A stretch of DNA of 64,000 bases from positions 1,240,001 to 1,304,000 of the forward strand of contig NZ_PEGF01000001.1 of assembly GCF_002742635.1 (NCBI RefSeq), given 5' to 3'. The notes beneath the pieces are model-generated. The model saw nothing but the letters and a program-made list of their open reading frames with translations, did not search any database and had not been told where the DNA came from. A program made the position numbers and the translations under genes. The DNA comes from Caulobacter sp. X. Its GTDB lineage: Bacteria; Pseudomonadota; Alphaproteobacteria; Caulobacterales; Caulobacteraceae. Every line of letters starts with the position of its first letter. Position 1 is the stretch's first letter. Below, piece after piece: positions 53,742 through 63,126 of the stretch.

Positions 53742-54941
53742 TTGAGGCCCGCACGCCTGGACTTGGCCATTCGTTCCGCCATGCGCGCTCCATCTTCCCA
53801 GCCCGAACCGGCGCCGGCGTCCACGCCAACCCCGCCGCCGCGCCGGCGGTTCGGTTTCGCGCGGCGCCTGCTGGGACCCGTGCTGGGGCCGATCGCCAGC
53901 TACGCGCGCCGCTATCTGCAGGCCAGCGTCGAGCACGAGCTGCGCGAGACGCGCGGCCAACTCAACGCCATCTCGGCGGATCTGCAGGCCGTGCAGCACC
54001 GACTGGACCTCAGCCTCCGTCAGAACGAGCGCCTGGCCGCCGCCCTCGCGCGGCTGGAGGCCCGCGCGGAGCGCAGCGGCGACGCTCTGGACGCCCTGCC
54101 CGGCCTGTTCGGTCCGCGCTTCGACGAGCTCGAGATCAAGCTGCGGCCGCTGATCCACTATGACGAGGAGTCGGTGGCGATCCGCATGCGCGAAGGTTAC
54201 GTCCTGGCGCCGCGCGCCCTGCCGACCTTCGTCACCATGCTGGCCAACGCCACCAGCAAGGGTCTGGAGCCCGGCACGAGCGACGTGCTGCGACGCCTGG
54301 TTCGCCCCGGCATGTCCGTCGCCGACGTTGGCGCCAATATCGGCCTGCTGACCCTGGTCATGGCCCGCGCCGTCGGTCCCGAGGGCAAGGTCATCGCCTT
54401 CGAACCCGAGGCCACGCCGCGCGCCAACCTTGAGAAGATGAAGCACCTCAATGGTCTGTCGTGGGTCGAGGTGCGTGACCAGGCTGTCGGCGAGAAGGCC
54501 GGGCGCCTGACCTTCCACGTCAGCGACATCATCGGCCACAGCTCGCTCTACGCCCTCCCCGAGGCGGAAGAAGCGCGCACGATCGAGGTCGAGGTCGTGC
54601 GGCTGGATGACGCCGCGCCCGGCAAGCGCCTGGACGTGGTCAAGATCGACGTCGAAGGCGCGGAGCTGGACGTGCTGGCCGGCATGAAGGGCGTGATCGC
54701 CAAGAACCCGGATCTCGCCATCCTGGCCGAGTTCGGGCCCGAACACCTGACGCGCGTCGGTCAGACGCCCGCCCAATGGTTCAAGGCCTTCGCCGACGCC
54801 GGCTTCAAGCCCTATCTGATCGACGAGGCCACCAGCGCCGGCGCGCCCACCGACGCCAAGTCGGCCGCCAAGCTCGTCTCCGCCAACATCGCCTTCGTGC
54901 GGCCCGGCGGCGACGCCGAGCGCCGGCTTCTGCAGCGCTAG
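53742..54941 (+). CDS. FkbM-family methyltransferase
   Basis: 399 residues from the TTG at 53742, which has GGAAGGA seven nt upstream; an ATG at 53781 would be weaker. A coiled-coil region at about 60-110 precedes the AdoMet domain: VADVGANIGLLTLVMARAVG (motif I), IAFEPEATPRANL, and VVKIDVEGAELDVLAGM. FkbM enzymes O-methylate sugars and other surface structures. It is followed after 9 nt by a GT4 gene, suggesting one operon for a decorated glycan. Confidence 0.85.
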   Translation: MRPARLDLAIRSAMRAPSSQPEPAPASTPTPPPRRRFGFARRLLGPVLGPIASYARRYLQASVEHELRETRGQLNAISADLQAVQHRLDLSLRQNERLAAALARLEARAERSGDALDALPGLFGPRFDELEIKLRPLIHYDEESVAIRMREGYVLAPRALPTFVTMLANATSKGLEPGTSDVLRRLVRPGMSVADVGANIGLLTLVMARAVGPEGKVIAFEPEATPRANLEKMKHLNGLSWVEVRDQAVGEKAGRLTFHVSDIIGHSSLYALPEAEEARTIEVEVVRLDDAAPGKRLDVVKIDVEGAELDVLAGMKGVIAKNPDLAILAEFGPEHLTRVGQTPAQWFKAFADAGFKPYLIDEATSAGAPTDAKSAAKLVSANIAFVRPGGDAERRLLQR

Positions 54942-54950
54942 GCGGTCGCG

Positions 54951-56258
54951 ATGAAGATCTGCTGGGTCACGCCCTTCGTTCTGCGGTCGTCGATCGGCCG
55001 GGTCAGCGCCGCCGTCACGGCCGCCCTCGCCGCGCGGGGGCATGAGGTCGAGATCCTGCGTTGCGAGGACGTGGAGGAGGATGCGCCCGAGGCGCTACAC
55101 CCGACCGCCCTGCCCGTCCGTCACTGGCGTCAGGTCGACCTGACGCGGCTGCGCGACGACTTCGACGTCGTCATCGTCAATATCGGCGACAACTACCCCT
55201 TCCACGCCGGCGCCCTGGCGATCCTGGACGCCGCGCCGTGCCTGGGGATCTTCCACGACTTCTACATCTACAACCTGTTCTCGGGCTGGCTGCACCACAA
55301 CGGGCTGGACTATCGCCGGCACGACGCCGAGATCGTCGCGACCTATGGCCCGGAGGCAGAGCCCCATGCGGTCGCCGTGCGCTCGGGCCAGATGCTCGAC
55401 ATGGGCGAGATCGCCGCCACGCTGCCGATGACCGAGTGGCTGGCCCGGCGCTGCGAAGCCGCCCTCGCCCACGCCCGCTTCTACGCCCCGCGCCTGGAGG
55501 CCGCCTGCGCCGGTCCGGTGTCGGTGACGCCGCTGTGCTGTCCGGATCGCGAGACCCCGCCGGGGCCGCCGAGGGCCAAGGACCGCCTGACCATCACCAC
55601 GGTCGGGGTCATGAACCCCAACAAGCGCGTCGCCGACGTGATCCGCGCGATCGGGGGCTCGGACACGCTAAGGGCCTGCGCCTACCGCCTGGTCGGCCCG
55701 ATCTCGGACGACGAGCGCGCCAGGCTGGAAGCCGTCGCGGCGGAGGTCGGCTTCCACAATCTCGTCATCGACGGCGCCGTCGACGATGCGACCCTGGATG
55801 AGCGCCTGGACGAAGCCGACATCATCTGCGCGCTCCGCAAGCCGGTGCTGGAAGGCGCCTCGGGCTCGGCCTGCGAAGGGATGCTCAGCGGCCGCCCCAC
55901 GGTCGTCGCCCGCGCCGGCTTCTATGGCGAGTTGCCCGACGACCTGGTCTTCAAGGTCGACGGCGAGATCGTCGTCGAAGAAATCCGCGCGGTGCTGGAA
56001 CGCCTGGTCGATGACGCGCCCTTGCGCCGGAAGACCGGTGACGCCGCTAGGGCCTGGGCGCTGAAGACCTTGAATGCCGAGCGATACGCCGAGGCCGTCG
56101 AAACCCTCGCTCAAGCCCAGCTCACCAGCCGACCGTTGCTGGCCGTCGGCGAGCGGATCGGCCACGAGCTCCGCGGCTTTGGGCTGCCGCCCAGCGATCC
56201 TTCGGCCGTCCGCATCGGCGCGACGCTGCAGAAGCTGTTCGCGCCGATCGAGGCCTGA
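54951..56258 (+). CDS. Glycosyltransferase family 4
   Basis: 435 residues with GGCGGTCGCG before the ATG. An N-terminal GT-B domain starts MKICWVTPFVLRSSIG. The donor part has TVGVMNPNKRVADVIRAI and ALRKPVLEGASGSACEGMLSGRP (E and Gly-rich, E-x7-E-like). An unusual feature is the His-rich stretch GWLHHNGLDYRRHDAE. Probably transfers a sugar in the same pathway as the preceding FkbM methyltransferase. Confidence 0.85.
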   Translation: MKICWVTPFVLRSSIGRVSAAVTAALAARGHEVEILRCEDVEEDAPEALHPTALPVRHWRQVDLTRLRDDFDVVIVNIGDNYPFHAGALAILDAAPCLGIFHDFYIYNLFSGWLHHNGLDYRRHDAEIVATYGPEAEPHAVAVRSGQMLDMGEIAATLPMTEWLARRCEAALAHARFYAPRLEAACAGPVSVTPLCCPDRETPPGPPRAKDRLTITTVGVMNPNKRVADVIRAIGGSDTLRACAYRLVGPISDDERARLEAVAAEVGFHNLVIDGAVDDATLDERLDEADIICALRKPVLEGASGSACEGMLSGRPTVVARAGFYGELPDDLVFKVDGEIVVEEIRAVLERLVDDAPLRRKTGDAARAWALKTLNAERYAEAVETLAQAQLTSRPLLAVGERIGHELRGFGLPPSDPSAVRIGATLQKLFAPIEA

Positions 56259-56261
56259 GCC

Positions 56262-57761
56262 TCAGGCGCTCTTGCTGACCGGCGGCGCGCAGTAGGCGTC
56301 GAGGAACGCCTGGTGCTGCGGTAGTCGGCCGACCGTGCCGGCGATGTTGCGCTTCAGATCATCCAGGGCCTGTTTCAGCTGCTGCGTCGGCATCAGGCGG
56401 CCCATGGCGTGGAAGCTCTTAGGCTGGACGCGCTGGCCCAGCAGCACCTGCAGCCACGAGTCGACCTGGAAGAGCTCGCCCGGCGCCTGATAGACCTGGG
56501 CGCTCTCCCGGAACAAGTCGATGCGCTGGGCCAGGCTGTCGGGGATTTCCATCTCGCGCACCCGGTCCCAGAACGGGCTGTCGGTCCGCTCGGTCGCCTT
56601 GTAGTGCAGGATGATGAAGTCGCGGATCTTCTCCAGCTCGTCATCGGCCAGACGGTTGTAGCGGTCGATCACCGACGGGCTGATCCCGTCGAACGGGAAC
56701 AGCTGCATCAGCCGGGTCACGCCGATCATGATCAGGTGGATCGAGGTCGACTCGAGCGGCTCGACAAAGCCGCTGGAAAGACCCAGGGCGACGACGTTCT
56801 TGTCCCAGGTCTTGCGGCGGCGGCCTGTGCGGTAGCGGATCAGGCGCGGCGGGATCAGGGTCTCGCCCTCGATCTCACCCAGCAGCATGGCATGGGCCTC
56901 GTCGTCGGACATGAATTCGTTGCAGTAGACGAGGCCATTGCCCACGCGGTGCTGCAGCGGAATCTTCCAGCGCCAGCCGGCCTTGTGCGCGATGGCGCGG
57001 GTATAGGGCTTGGCCGGCTCGGTCGAGCGGGTCTGGACCGCCAGGGCGCTGTTGGTCGGCAGCCAATGGTCCCAGTCCTCGTAACCGGCCTTCAGGGTCT
57101 GCTCGATCAGGAGGCCCCGGAAGCCGGTGCAGTCGATGAAGAGGTCCCCCTCGACCGCCTGGCCGGACTCCATGACCAGCGCCTCGATCGAGCCGTCGGC
57201 CGCGCTCTGACGGACGCTGGCGATCTTGCCCTCGACGCGCTTGACGCCGTCGGCCTCGGCCATCCGGCGCAGGAACTGGCCGTAGAGGCCAGCGTCCAGG
57301 TGGTAGGCGTAGTTGAGCGGACCGTTGTCGCCGGTGAAAAACCGCTCGCCCTCGGCCGCCTTCAGCTCCAGGCAGTAGTCGCCCAGATCGCCGCCGAAGC
57401 CCTGGGCCTGGGCCTGCATCCAGAAGTGATGGAAGCCGCCCATCCAGGTCGACTTACCCACCTGACCGAACGAGTGGATGTAGCGGTCGCCGATCTCGCC
57501 CCAGTTCTCGAACGAAATGCCCAGCTTGAAGGTCGACTGGGTCGCCCGCATGAACTCGGCCTCGTCGATGCCGAGCATGGCGTTGAAGGTGCGGGCGGTG
57601 GGGATGGTCGACTCCCCGACCCCAACCGTGCCGATGTCCTCGGACTCGACCAAGGTGATGTCGAGCAGCGGGCCCAGTTGTCGCACGAGCGCGGCGGCCG
57701 CTGTCCAGCCGGCGGTGCCGCCGCCCGCGATCACCACCTTACGGATCCTCTGCTGGGCCAT
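56262..57761 (-). CDS. Flavin-dependent tryptophan-halogenase-like protein
   Basis: 499 residues. The FAD site is VVIAGGGTAGWTAAAALV, the likely catalytic Lys is in QSTFKLGISFENW, and the halogenase WxWxIP motif appears as GWRWKIPLQH. In Caulobacter and Xanthomonas such proteins are linked to TonB-dependent receptor systems; whether they halogenate tryptophan is not known. The gene is last in a minus-strand set with a cupin and a SapC-family gene. Confidence 0.88.
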   Translation of the reverse strand: MAQQRIRKVVIAGGGTAGWTAAAALVRQLGPLLDITLVESEDIGTVGVGESTIPTARTFNAMLGIDEAEFMRATQSTFKLGISFENWGEIGDRYIHSFGQVGKSTWMGGFHHFWMQAQAQGFGGDLGDYCLELKAAEGERFFTGDNGPLNYAYHLDAGLYGQFLRRMAEADGVKRVEGKIASVRQSAADGSIEALVMESGQAVEGDLFIDCTGFRGLLIEQTLKAGYEDWDHWLPTNSALAVQTRSTEPAKPYTRAIAHKAGWRWKIPLQHRVGNGLVYCNEFMSDDEAHAMLLGEIEGETLIPPRLIRYRTGRRRKTWDKNVVALGLSSGFVEPLESTSIHLIMIGVTRLMQLFPFDGISPSVIDRYNRLADDELEKIRDFIILHYKATERTDSPFWDRVREMEIPDSLAQRIDLFRESAQVYQAPGELFQVDSWLQVLLGQRVQPKSFHAMGRLMPTQQLKQALDDLKRNIAGTVGRLPQHQAFLDAYCAPPVSKSA

Positions 57762-57779
57762 CGCGTCCCTCCCTTGATC

Positions 57780-58814
57780 TTATCGGTTCAGGCGGTCCAG
57801 CAGCTGCGCGCGCAGCCGCCTCGCCGTCATGGCGTCCATGGGTCCCAGCGGCCCGCGCGCGCCCTCGGGCAGATGCGCGCCGGCGCGGTCGGCGGGACCA
57901 AAGACGTAGTAGTCGAACAAGGCCCTCCAGGCCTGCTTCTCGAACGCGGGGCGATCGCGCAGGCTGAGCAGGCCGTGCAACAGCGTGTTCATCGGCGTGT
58001 CGGCGTGGGCCGGCGCGGCGTTCCACCAGTAGTTCATCAGGACGTTGAAGGGCTCCAGCGCCTCGACCTGGTGCCACCACAGCGCCGGATAGACCAGCAC
58101 GTCGCCAGGCTCCATTTCGGCCACCTGGGCCGTCGCCAGGGCCTCGCGGAAGCCAGGGTGAGCGTCGAAGTCGGGGTTCTCGAAATCGACCATGCTGACC
58201 ACCTGACCGCCGGGCGTCGGCTCAAGCGGACCGGGATAGAGATTGGCGACCTGGTCGGGGGGAAACAGGGTGAAGCGTCGGCGGCCCACGGCGCAGACGG
58301 CGATGTTGTTCGACATGTCCCAGTGAGCGGCCGCGACGGTGCGGTTGCCGATCCAGACGCCCGCCATCGGCGGCTGGTCGCCATAGACCTCGGGCCCGAG
58401 GCCCAGGTCGTTCTCGGCCTTGAGGCTGGGGAAGTAGCCGTCCAGATCCGCCGAGCCGACATAGACGGCCGGGGCGTCGTTCAGCCCTTCCACCGCCTCC
58501 AGACGCTCCAGGAACACCTCCAGCGGGGCCCGCTCGGCCTTGAAGTTCACCGCCGCGCAGGTCTCGTCATAGAAGAAGCGCCCCCGGATCTCCGGCCCCG
58601 CCGAATAGCCGACCACGCGGCCGCCCTGGTCATGGGCGCGGATATAGTCGCGGGCGGCTTGGCTGGATTCGAGGCCTTTGCGCACAAGCGGCCAATCGCG
58701 GACCAACCCCTTGAACAGCATCGGCGTCTGGCCGGCCAGGATGGCGTCGAACGGGATATCCGCCGGCGTGGCGACAGTGGCCTCCAACGTGCGCCGGGCC
58801 GTCAGGGCGGTCAT
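57780..58814 (-). CDS. Cupin/JmjC-like oxygenase
   Basis: 344 residues. The iron-binding pattern is seen as AAHWDMSNNIAVCAVG (His and Asp) and GDVLVYPALWWHQVEA (second His), with RRRFTLFPPDQ in between, the cupin_8/JmjC arrangement. It would be an Fe(II)/2-oxoglutarate-dependent hydroxylase. Its ATG overlaps the SapC-family stop (ATGA), and the halogenase follows after 18 nt, so the three form an operon. Confidence 0.85.
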   Translation of the reverse strand: MTALTARRTLEATVATPADIPFDAILAGQTPMLFKGLVRDWPLVRKGLESSQAARDYIRAHDQGGRVVGYSAGPEIRGRFFYDETCAAVNFKAERAPLEVFLERLEAVEGLNDAPAVYVGSADLDGYFPSLKAENDLGLGPEVYGDQPPMAGVWIGNRTVAAAHWDMSNNIAVCAVGRRRFTLFPPDQVANLYPGPLEPTPGGQVVSMVDFENPDFDAHPGFREALATAQVAEMEPGDVLVYPALWWHQVEALEPFNVLMNYWWNAAPAHADTPMNTLLHGLLSLRDRPAFEKQAWRALFDYYVFGPADRAGAHLPEGARGPLGPMDAMTARRLRAQLLDRLNR

Positions 58815-59533
58815 GCCAGCCGAGCCCGACGCCGTGTCTTGCGCGCGATCAGGTCCTCGATGTTGCCCATCGAGGCCATGATCCAGTGGGCGGCGCGCAG
58901 CAGGCCCGACTGGTGCAGCTTCTCCAGGTTTTCGCCCGTCACCGCGGCCAGACGATCCGGCGCCACCGTGAAGACGTCGGGCAGGTCATAGCTGGTCCCG
59001 TCGTCCAGCTTGATCTCGACATCGATCGGCTCGATCAGGCCCAGTTCGTCATAGAAGGCGAACATCGGACCAGCGATCTCGAGCCCGTCGTGGATCTGGC
59101 TCAAGGTTCGGCTGACGCCTTGCAGATAGGGTGAATTGCCGCCGGCCGGCAGGAACACGGGCTCGCCGTCCTCGCGGCTGATGCGCGGGTGGTCGAGATC
59201 GACGTGGATCATAGGGCGAGGCTCGCCGCCCACGGCGTCGCGCTGCAAGGCGATCGAGAACGGGCCGCGTCGCTGCACCGCCGGCACATAGCGGGCGTTC
59301 CAGCCTGTCTCGTCGAGGAAGAGGTTCTCGTCGCGATCAAGACCCAGCAGAACAACGGCCTGGTAAGCGCCAGCGGCGTCCTTGCGGATCAGGATCGGAT
59401 ATTCGCGTTGGGCCGCCTCGAACTCGGTGGGCAGGATCAGGGTCTGATTGATCGCGTCGCCAAAGGCCGCGCCGTGGCCGGCGATCACCCGCAGGTCGGC
59501 GTGATCGACATTATTCAGAAGCACTCGGTTCAT
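58811..59533 (-). CDS. SapC-family protein
   Basis: 240 residues from the ATG at 59533, giving the family start RVLLNNVDHADLRV; a longer TTG start would add 12. YPILIRKDAAGAYQAVVLLGL and SIALQRDAVGGEP are conserved. The family is named after a Campylobacter S-layer locus gene but is widespread next to TonB receptors and cupin/halogenase genes. There is no evidence it is linked to the rsaA S-layer here. Function unknown. Confidence 0.8.
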   Translation of the reverse strand: MNRVLLNNVDHADLRVIAGHGAAFGDAINQTLILPTEFEAAQREYPILIRKDAAGAYQAVVLLGLDRDENLFLDETGWNARYVPAVQRRGPFSIALQRDAVGGEPRPMIHVDLDHPRISREDGEPVFLPAGGNSPYLQGVSRTLSQIHDGLEIAGPMFAFYDELGLIEPIDVEIKLDDGTSYDLPDVFTVAPDRLAAVTGENLEKLHQSGLLRAAHWIMASMGNIEDLIARKTRRRARLA

Positions 59534-59565
59534 CGGGGCCGCACTCACGCTGTCAGACGCGTACT

Positions 59566-59604
59566 TCAAAGGAAGAAAGGGGCCGCCGCAAGCGCGGCGG
59601 CCCC
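59566..59604 (-). terminator. Terminator after the TonB-dependent receptor gene
   Basis: On the minus strand GGGGCCGCCGCGC and GCGGCGGCCCC form a strong stem followed by TTTCTTCCTTT, between the receptor gene stop and the SapC-family start. Confidence 0.8.
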
Positions 59605-59632
59605 TCCCTAGGCTTCCAGGAGACTTCCGGCC

Positions 59633-62600
59633 CTAGAAGCGGTAGCGAGCGCCGAGCAGGAAGCGGCGGTCCAGCTCTTGAGCGAACCACAGCTGGTTCG
59701 GATCGCGAGCATAGGTGCGGACGTGCTCCTTGGTCAGGTTGATGCCTTCCAGCGAAACCGCCAGCTTCGGCGTGACGTCGTAGCTGATGTTGAAGTCGAT
59801 CTGCGTGAAGGGCGCGACATAGACCGGGTTCCGCGAACCACCACGGTTGGTGGCTTGCAGGAACTTGTCTCGCCAGTTGTAGGTCAGGCGCGCCGAGATG
59901 CCGTTCTTGTCGTAGATCAGCGTGGCGTTGGCCGTGTCCGACAGACCCAGCAGAGCGAACTGGTCTTGCGACGGGCTCGCGCCGTTGTCGAATTCGACAT
60001 CGCCGCGCACCATCGTATAGGCGCCCGAGATACCGATGCCGGTGTCGCCGAAGAAGTGCTGAGCCGCGATTTCGAAGCCGTGGATCTTGCCGGTGCGGTT
60101 GTTGATCGGCTTGGAAACTTGGAAGTTCATCAGCGGATCAGTGCTGTTCGGCGAGATATCCACCGCCGCCAGGATCTGGTCGACGAAGGCTTGGTTCAGG
60201 TCGCCGCCAGCGATGCGGTTGGCCTGGAACTGGGCCTGAGCCGCCGCCGAAGAGCCGGTGGTCTGCAGCAGGGCGGTCATCGTGAACAGGTTGACGTCGG
60301 TCTGGTCGGCGCCGATGGCCGTCAGGAGCGCCTTGGCGGTGCCCGAACGGGTGCCGTCCGCGCCGGAGCTGACGTCACGCAGACCAAACAGGTTCTGGGT
60401 GAAGGTGCCCGTGCCGACGAAGTTGTTCACGCGCTTCTCGAAGAAGCCGGCCGTGATGAAGCTGCTGGGCTTGTAGTACCATTCCAGCGAGACGTCGAAG
60501 TTGTCCGAGATCAGCGGCTCCAGGTCCGGGTTGCCGCTCGTGCCCAGCGGGATGGCCCCGTTGGAGACCGGACGGTTCGGCGTGCCGACCGTCTGGGCGG
60601 CGAACAGGTTGCCGTAGTCCGGACGGGCGATGGTGCGGCTGAACGAGAAGCGGCCGATCAGGTTGTCACGAAGATCAACGCTGAAATCCAGGGCCGGCAG
60701 CAGGTTGTTGTACTTGCCCTTGCCCGACAGCGGCGAATAGGTGCTGGCGGTGTCGAGGCGGAAGTCGTTGTCGGCGGTCCAGACGATGGCGCTGGGAGTC
60801 CGGATGAGCGAGGTCGACGTCACGTCGGTGCGCTCGTAGCGGACGCCGGTGACCAGGGTCGCCGGACGGCCAGCCAGTTCGGACTTCCAGGTGACCTGGG
60901 CGTAGCCGGCCAGGATGTCTTCGTCGACCTGGTTGCGGGCTTGTCCCGTGATGCCGACCGCGTTGCCCTTGGCGACATACGGGGCCGACATGGCGTTGTA
61001 GAGGTCGATCGCGTTGGCCCGGAACGAGACGAGGCCCGCGCCGCTCTGCTGCAGATCAAAGTCGTTGAACTGGCAGGCCATGCAGAAGGCCTTGACCAGG
61101 CTGCCGGCGTACTGCTGGACGTCGCGGGGGTTCGAGATGCCCCAGCTGCCCAGGTCCTGCTGCGTCGAGCTGGACGATTGGACCATCTTCGAGGTGCGGT
61201 AGTTGAAACCGGCGTCGAAGCGGCTGCCGTTGTCGTCGAGATCCCAGGTCAGGTCGCCCCGGATTTCCTTGACTTCGTGCTGCTGGCGGTTGGTCCAGGT
61301 GCGGGCCACCTGGCTGCCCAGGTCGCCGACATCCATCACGCCGTTGCCGTTGCCGCGCGGGGCCGCGTCGTTGATCGTGATCTTCTGGATCGGAACCGTA
61401 CCGCTGTAGTCGACCGAGTGCGAGGCGACGATCGGCGCGCCGATCGACACGGTGGTCGAGCTGGTGCCGTTCGACGAGTCAGGACCCGAGTCTGCCTTCG
61501 AGATGTGGCCGTCCAGGCGGACGCGGACGCGGTCCGAGAGATCCCAGTCCGCGTTCAGGCCGAACGACTTCAGGGTGTCCTTGTTGCTGCGATACTGCTG
61601 CTCGAAGCCCATATCCTTGGTGCCGCTGAGCGTTTCCGACAGCAGGACGGCGGTGGCCACGACGGGGTTGTTGTCGAAGGTGACCTTGTCGAACGGACGG
61701 TTGAACCAGTTGGTGCTGTCGTTGCGGCGTTCGAACGACTTATTCTCCGCATACAGCGCGTCGGCGGTGATCGTCAGGCTGTCGGTTGGACGGTATTGCG
61801 CCGTCAGCTGGCCGTTGATCCGCTCACGCTCGCCTTGCGAGAAGTGGTAGCGGCTGTCGTTGGGGATCGCGACCAGGGTCGAGCCGCTGGACGGCGCGTT
61901 GGTGATCTGGGTCGCGCCGCCGTTGCGGACGAAGCCGTTGGCCGGATTGATGAAATCCGAATAGGTGCGGATGTTCCAGTCGTTCGACGTGACGCTGCGG
62001 CTGGTGAAGTCGCGCTTCTGGTAGGCGCCGAACAGGGCGACGCCGAACTTCTTGTCGTCGTCGGTCCAGTTCAGCAGGCCCGAGACTTCCGGCGTGATCT
62101 TGTGGCCGAAGTCGTCGACCTTCTTGTCCATGCCCTGGTCGTAGACGCCCTTGACGCCGACGCTGCCGCTCAGGCCGCTCTCGCGAGCGTCCAGCGGGTG
62201 GCGGGTCTTGACGTTGATCGTGGCGCCGATACCGCCCGACGGAATGGCCGCGCGGCCGGTCTTGTAGACCTCCAGCGTGGTCACGCCTTCCGAGGCGAGG
62301 TTCGAGAAGTCGAACGAACGGCTGGTGCCGCCGGCGGTGTCCGACGACTGGTCGCCGCCGACCGTGGCGACGTTGGCCGTCGGCATGGTGCGGCCGTTGA
62401 GGGTCACCAGGTTGAAGCCGCCGCCGAAGCCGCGGACCGTGACCTGAGAGCCTTCGCCGTTGGTGCGGTCGATGGACACGCCGGTGATCCGCTGCAGCGA
62501 TTCAGCCAGGTTGGTGTCCGGGAACTTGCCGATGTCTTCGGCCGAGATGGCGTCAACGACGCCGCTGTTGGTGCGCTTGATCTCGATCGAACGCTCGAGC

Positions 62601-62737
62601 GAGGCGCGAATGCCCGTGATGATGATTTCATCGACGGTGGTGTTTGGAGTCTGCTGAGCCAGCGCCGGGCTGGCGAACATGGCCGCCGTGATGGCGACGC
62701 AAGAGGCAGACGCGTTCAAGCGACGAAGCCGCTTCAT
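59633..62737 (-). CDS. TonB-dependent outer membrane receptor
   Basis: 1034 residues with GGGGGAA before the ATG. A signal peptide ends in ASPALA/QQ. A TonB box-like stretch (NTTVDEIIITG) and the plug domain (LAESLQRITGVSIDR, TVRGFGGGFNLVTLNG) follow. The barrel ends in the usual aromatic residue (GARYRF). A C-x2-C pair (FCMACQF) lies in a predicted loop. Such long receptors in Caulobacter take up oligosaccharides and other large substrates. Cotranscription with the SapC/cupin/halogenase genes is limited by the terminator. Confidence 0.94.
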   Translation of the reverse strand: MKRLRRLNASASCVAITAAMFASPALAQQTPNTTVDEIIITGIRASLERSIEIKRTNSGVVDAISAEDIGKFPDTNLAESLQRITGVSIDRTNGEGSQVTVRGFGGGFNLVTLNGRTMPTANVATVGGDQSSDTAGGTSRSFDFSNLASEGVTTLEVYKTGRAAIPSGGIGATINVKTRHPLDARESGLSGSVGVKGVYDQGMDKKVDDFGHKITPEVSGLLNWTDDDKKFGVALFGAYQKRDFTSRSVTSNDWNIRTYSDFINPANGFVRNGGATQITNAPSSGSTLVAIPNDSRYHFSQGERERINGQLTAQYRPTDSLTITADALYAENKSFERRNDSTNWFNRPFDKVTFDNNPVVATAVLLSETLSGTKDMGFEQQYRSNKDTLKSFGLNADWDLSDRVRVRLDGHISKADSGPDSSNGTSSTTVSIGAPIVASHSVDYSGTVPIQKITINDAAPRGNGNGVMDVGDLGSQVARTWTNRQQHEVKEIRGDLTWDLDDNGSRFDAGFNYRTSKMVQSSSSTQQDLGSWGISNPRDVQQYAGSLVKAFCMACQFNDFDLQQSGAGLVSFRANAIDLYNAMSAPYVAKGNAVGITGQARNQVDEDILAGYAQVTWKSELAGRPATLVTGVRYERTDVTSTSLIRTPSAIVWTADNDFRLDTASTYSPLSGKGKYNNLLPALDFSVDLRDNLIGRFSFSRTIARPDYGNLFAAQTVGTPNRPVSNGAIPLGTSGNPDLEPLISDNFDVSLEWYYKPSSFITAGFFEKRVNNFVGTGTFTQNLFGLRDVSSGADGTRSGTAKALLTAIGADQTDVNLFTMTALLQTTGSSAAAQAQFQANRIAGGDLNQAFVDQILAAVDISPNSTDPLMNFQVSKPINNRTGKIHGFEIAAQHFFGDTGIGISGAYTMVRGDVEFDNGASPSQDQFALLGLSDTANATLIYDKNGISARLTYNWRDKFLQATNRGGSRNPVYVAPFTQIDFNISYDVTPKLAVSLEGINLTKEHVRTYARDPNQLWFAQELDRRFLLGARYRF

Positions 62738-62855
62738 AGCCGTTCCCCCTAATAATGCCCTCTATGGGGCGATGTTATTGTTACGATCCGGAAGCATTTC
62801 CCGGCCGCTCTTCCCGTTCCGGGCGCCTGATGGACAACCAGGGCACGAGAGACGA

Positions 62856-62867
62856 GTTAGCGGTAAC
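62856..62867. promoter_or_regulatory. Candidate LacI-family operator 1
   Basis: GTTAGCGGTAAC is a nearly symmetrical 12-mer (GTTA/TAAC ends). It resembles the XylR-type box of Caulobacter (TGTTAGCGCTACCA) as I remember it. It lies about 120 bp upstream of the receptor start. Confidence 0.4.
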
Positions 62868-63032
62868 ATCGGTCCACCACTGCCGCAATGCCAAAATGAC
62901 AGCGCTAGCAATCTTTTTTCAAGCAGTTTTTCGGGCCATTTCTATTACAAATGGACCGCTTCCGAGCCCCTCTTCGGCGGCGCCACACAAGGCCATGCCC
63001 CGACCTTCGCTAGAAGGTTGACTATTTCAACG

Positions 63033-63048
63033 TGGTAACCGGTTTCCG
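63033..63048. promoter_or_regulatory. Candidate LacI-family operator 2
   Basis: TGGTAACCGGTTTCCG has halves GGTAACC and GGTTTCC, symmetrical about a central CG with one mismatch, the usual form of LacI-type sites. It lies about 300 bp upstream of the receptor. Confidence 0.4.
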
Positions 63049-63126
63049 TGCGTAGAAACACATCGAGACGAACGCCATCTCTGACGTTCGTCTCGCAGCG
63101 GCTCACGAAATTACCGCATTGCGGCG

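Larger units (their letters stand above)
62738..63126. other. Intergenic region between the receptor and GH2 genes
   Basis: 389 bp. It contains two LacI-type palindrome candidates (62856-62867 and 63033-63048). I saw no other gene-like text. Both neighbours are on the minus strand, so it holds the 3' end of the GH2 gene transcript and the receptor promoter. Confidence 0.6.

Noticed and set aside
58811-59533. SapC-family gene as part of the S-layer system
   Set aside because: The name comes from another organism; here the gene overlaps the cupin gene and belongs to the receptor/halogenase set 7 kb away from rsaA.
59678-62752. A 1024-residue ORF antisense to the TonB receptor
   Set aside because: Same codon-bias effect; the receptor frame has a signal peptide, plug and barrel motifs, and a C-terminal aromatic residue.
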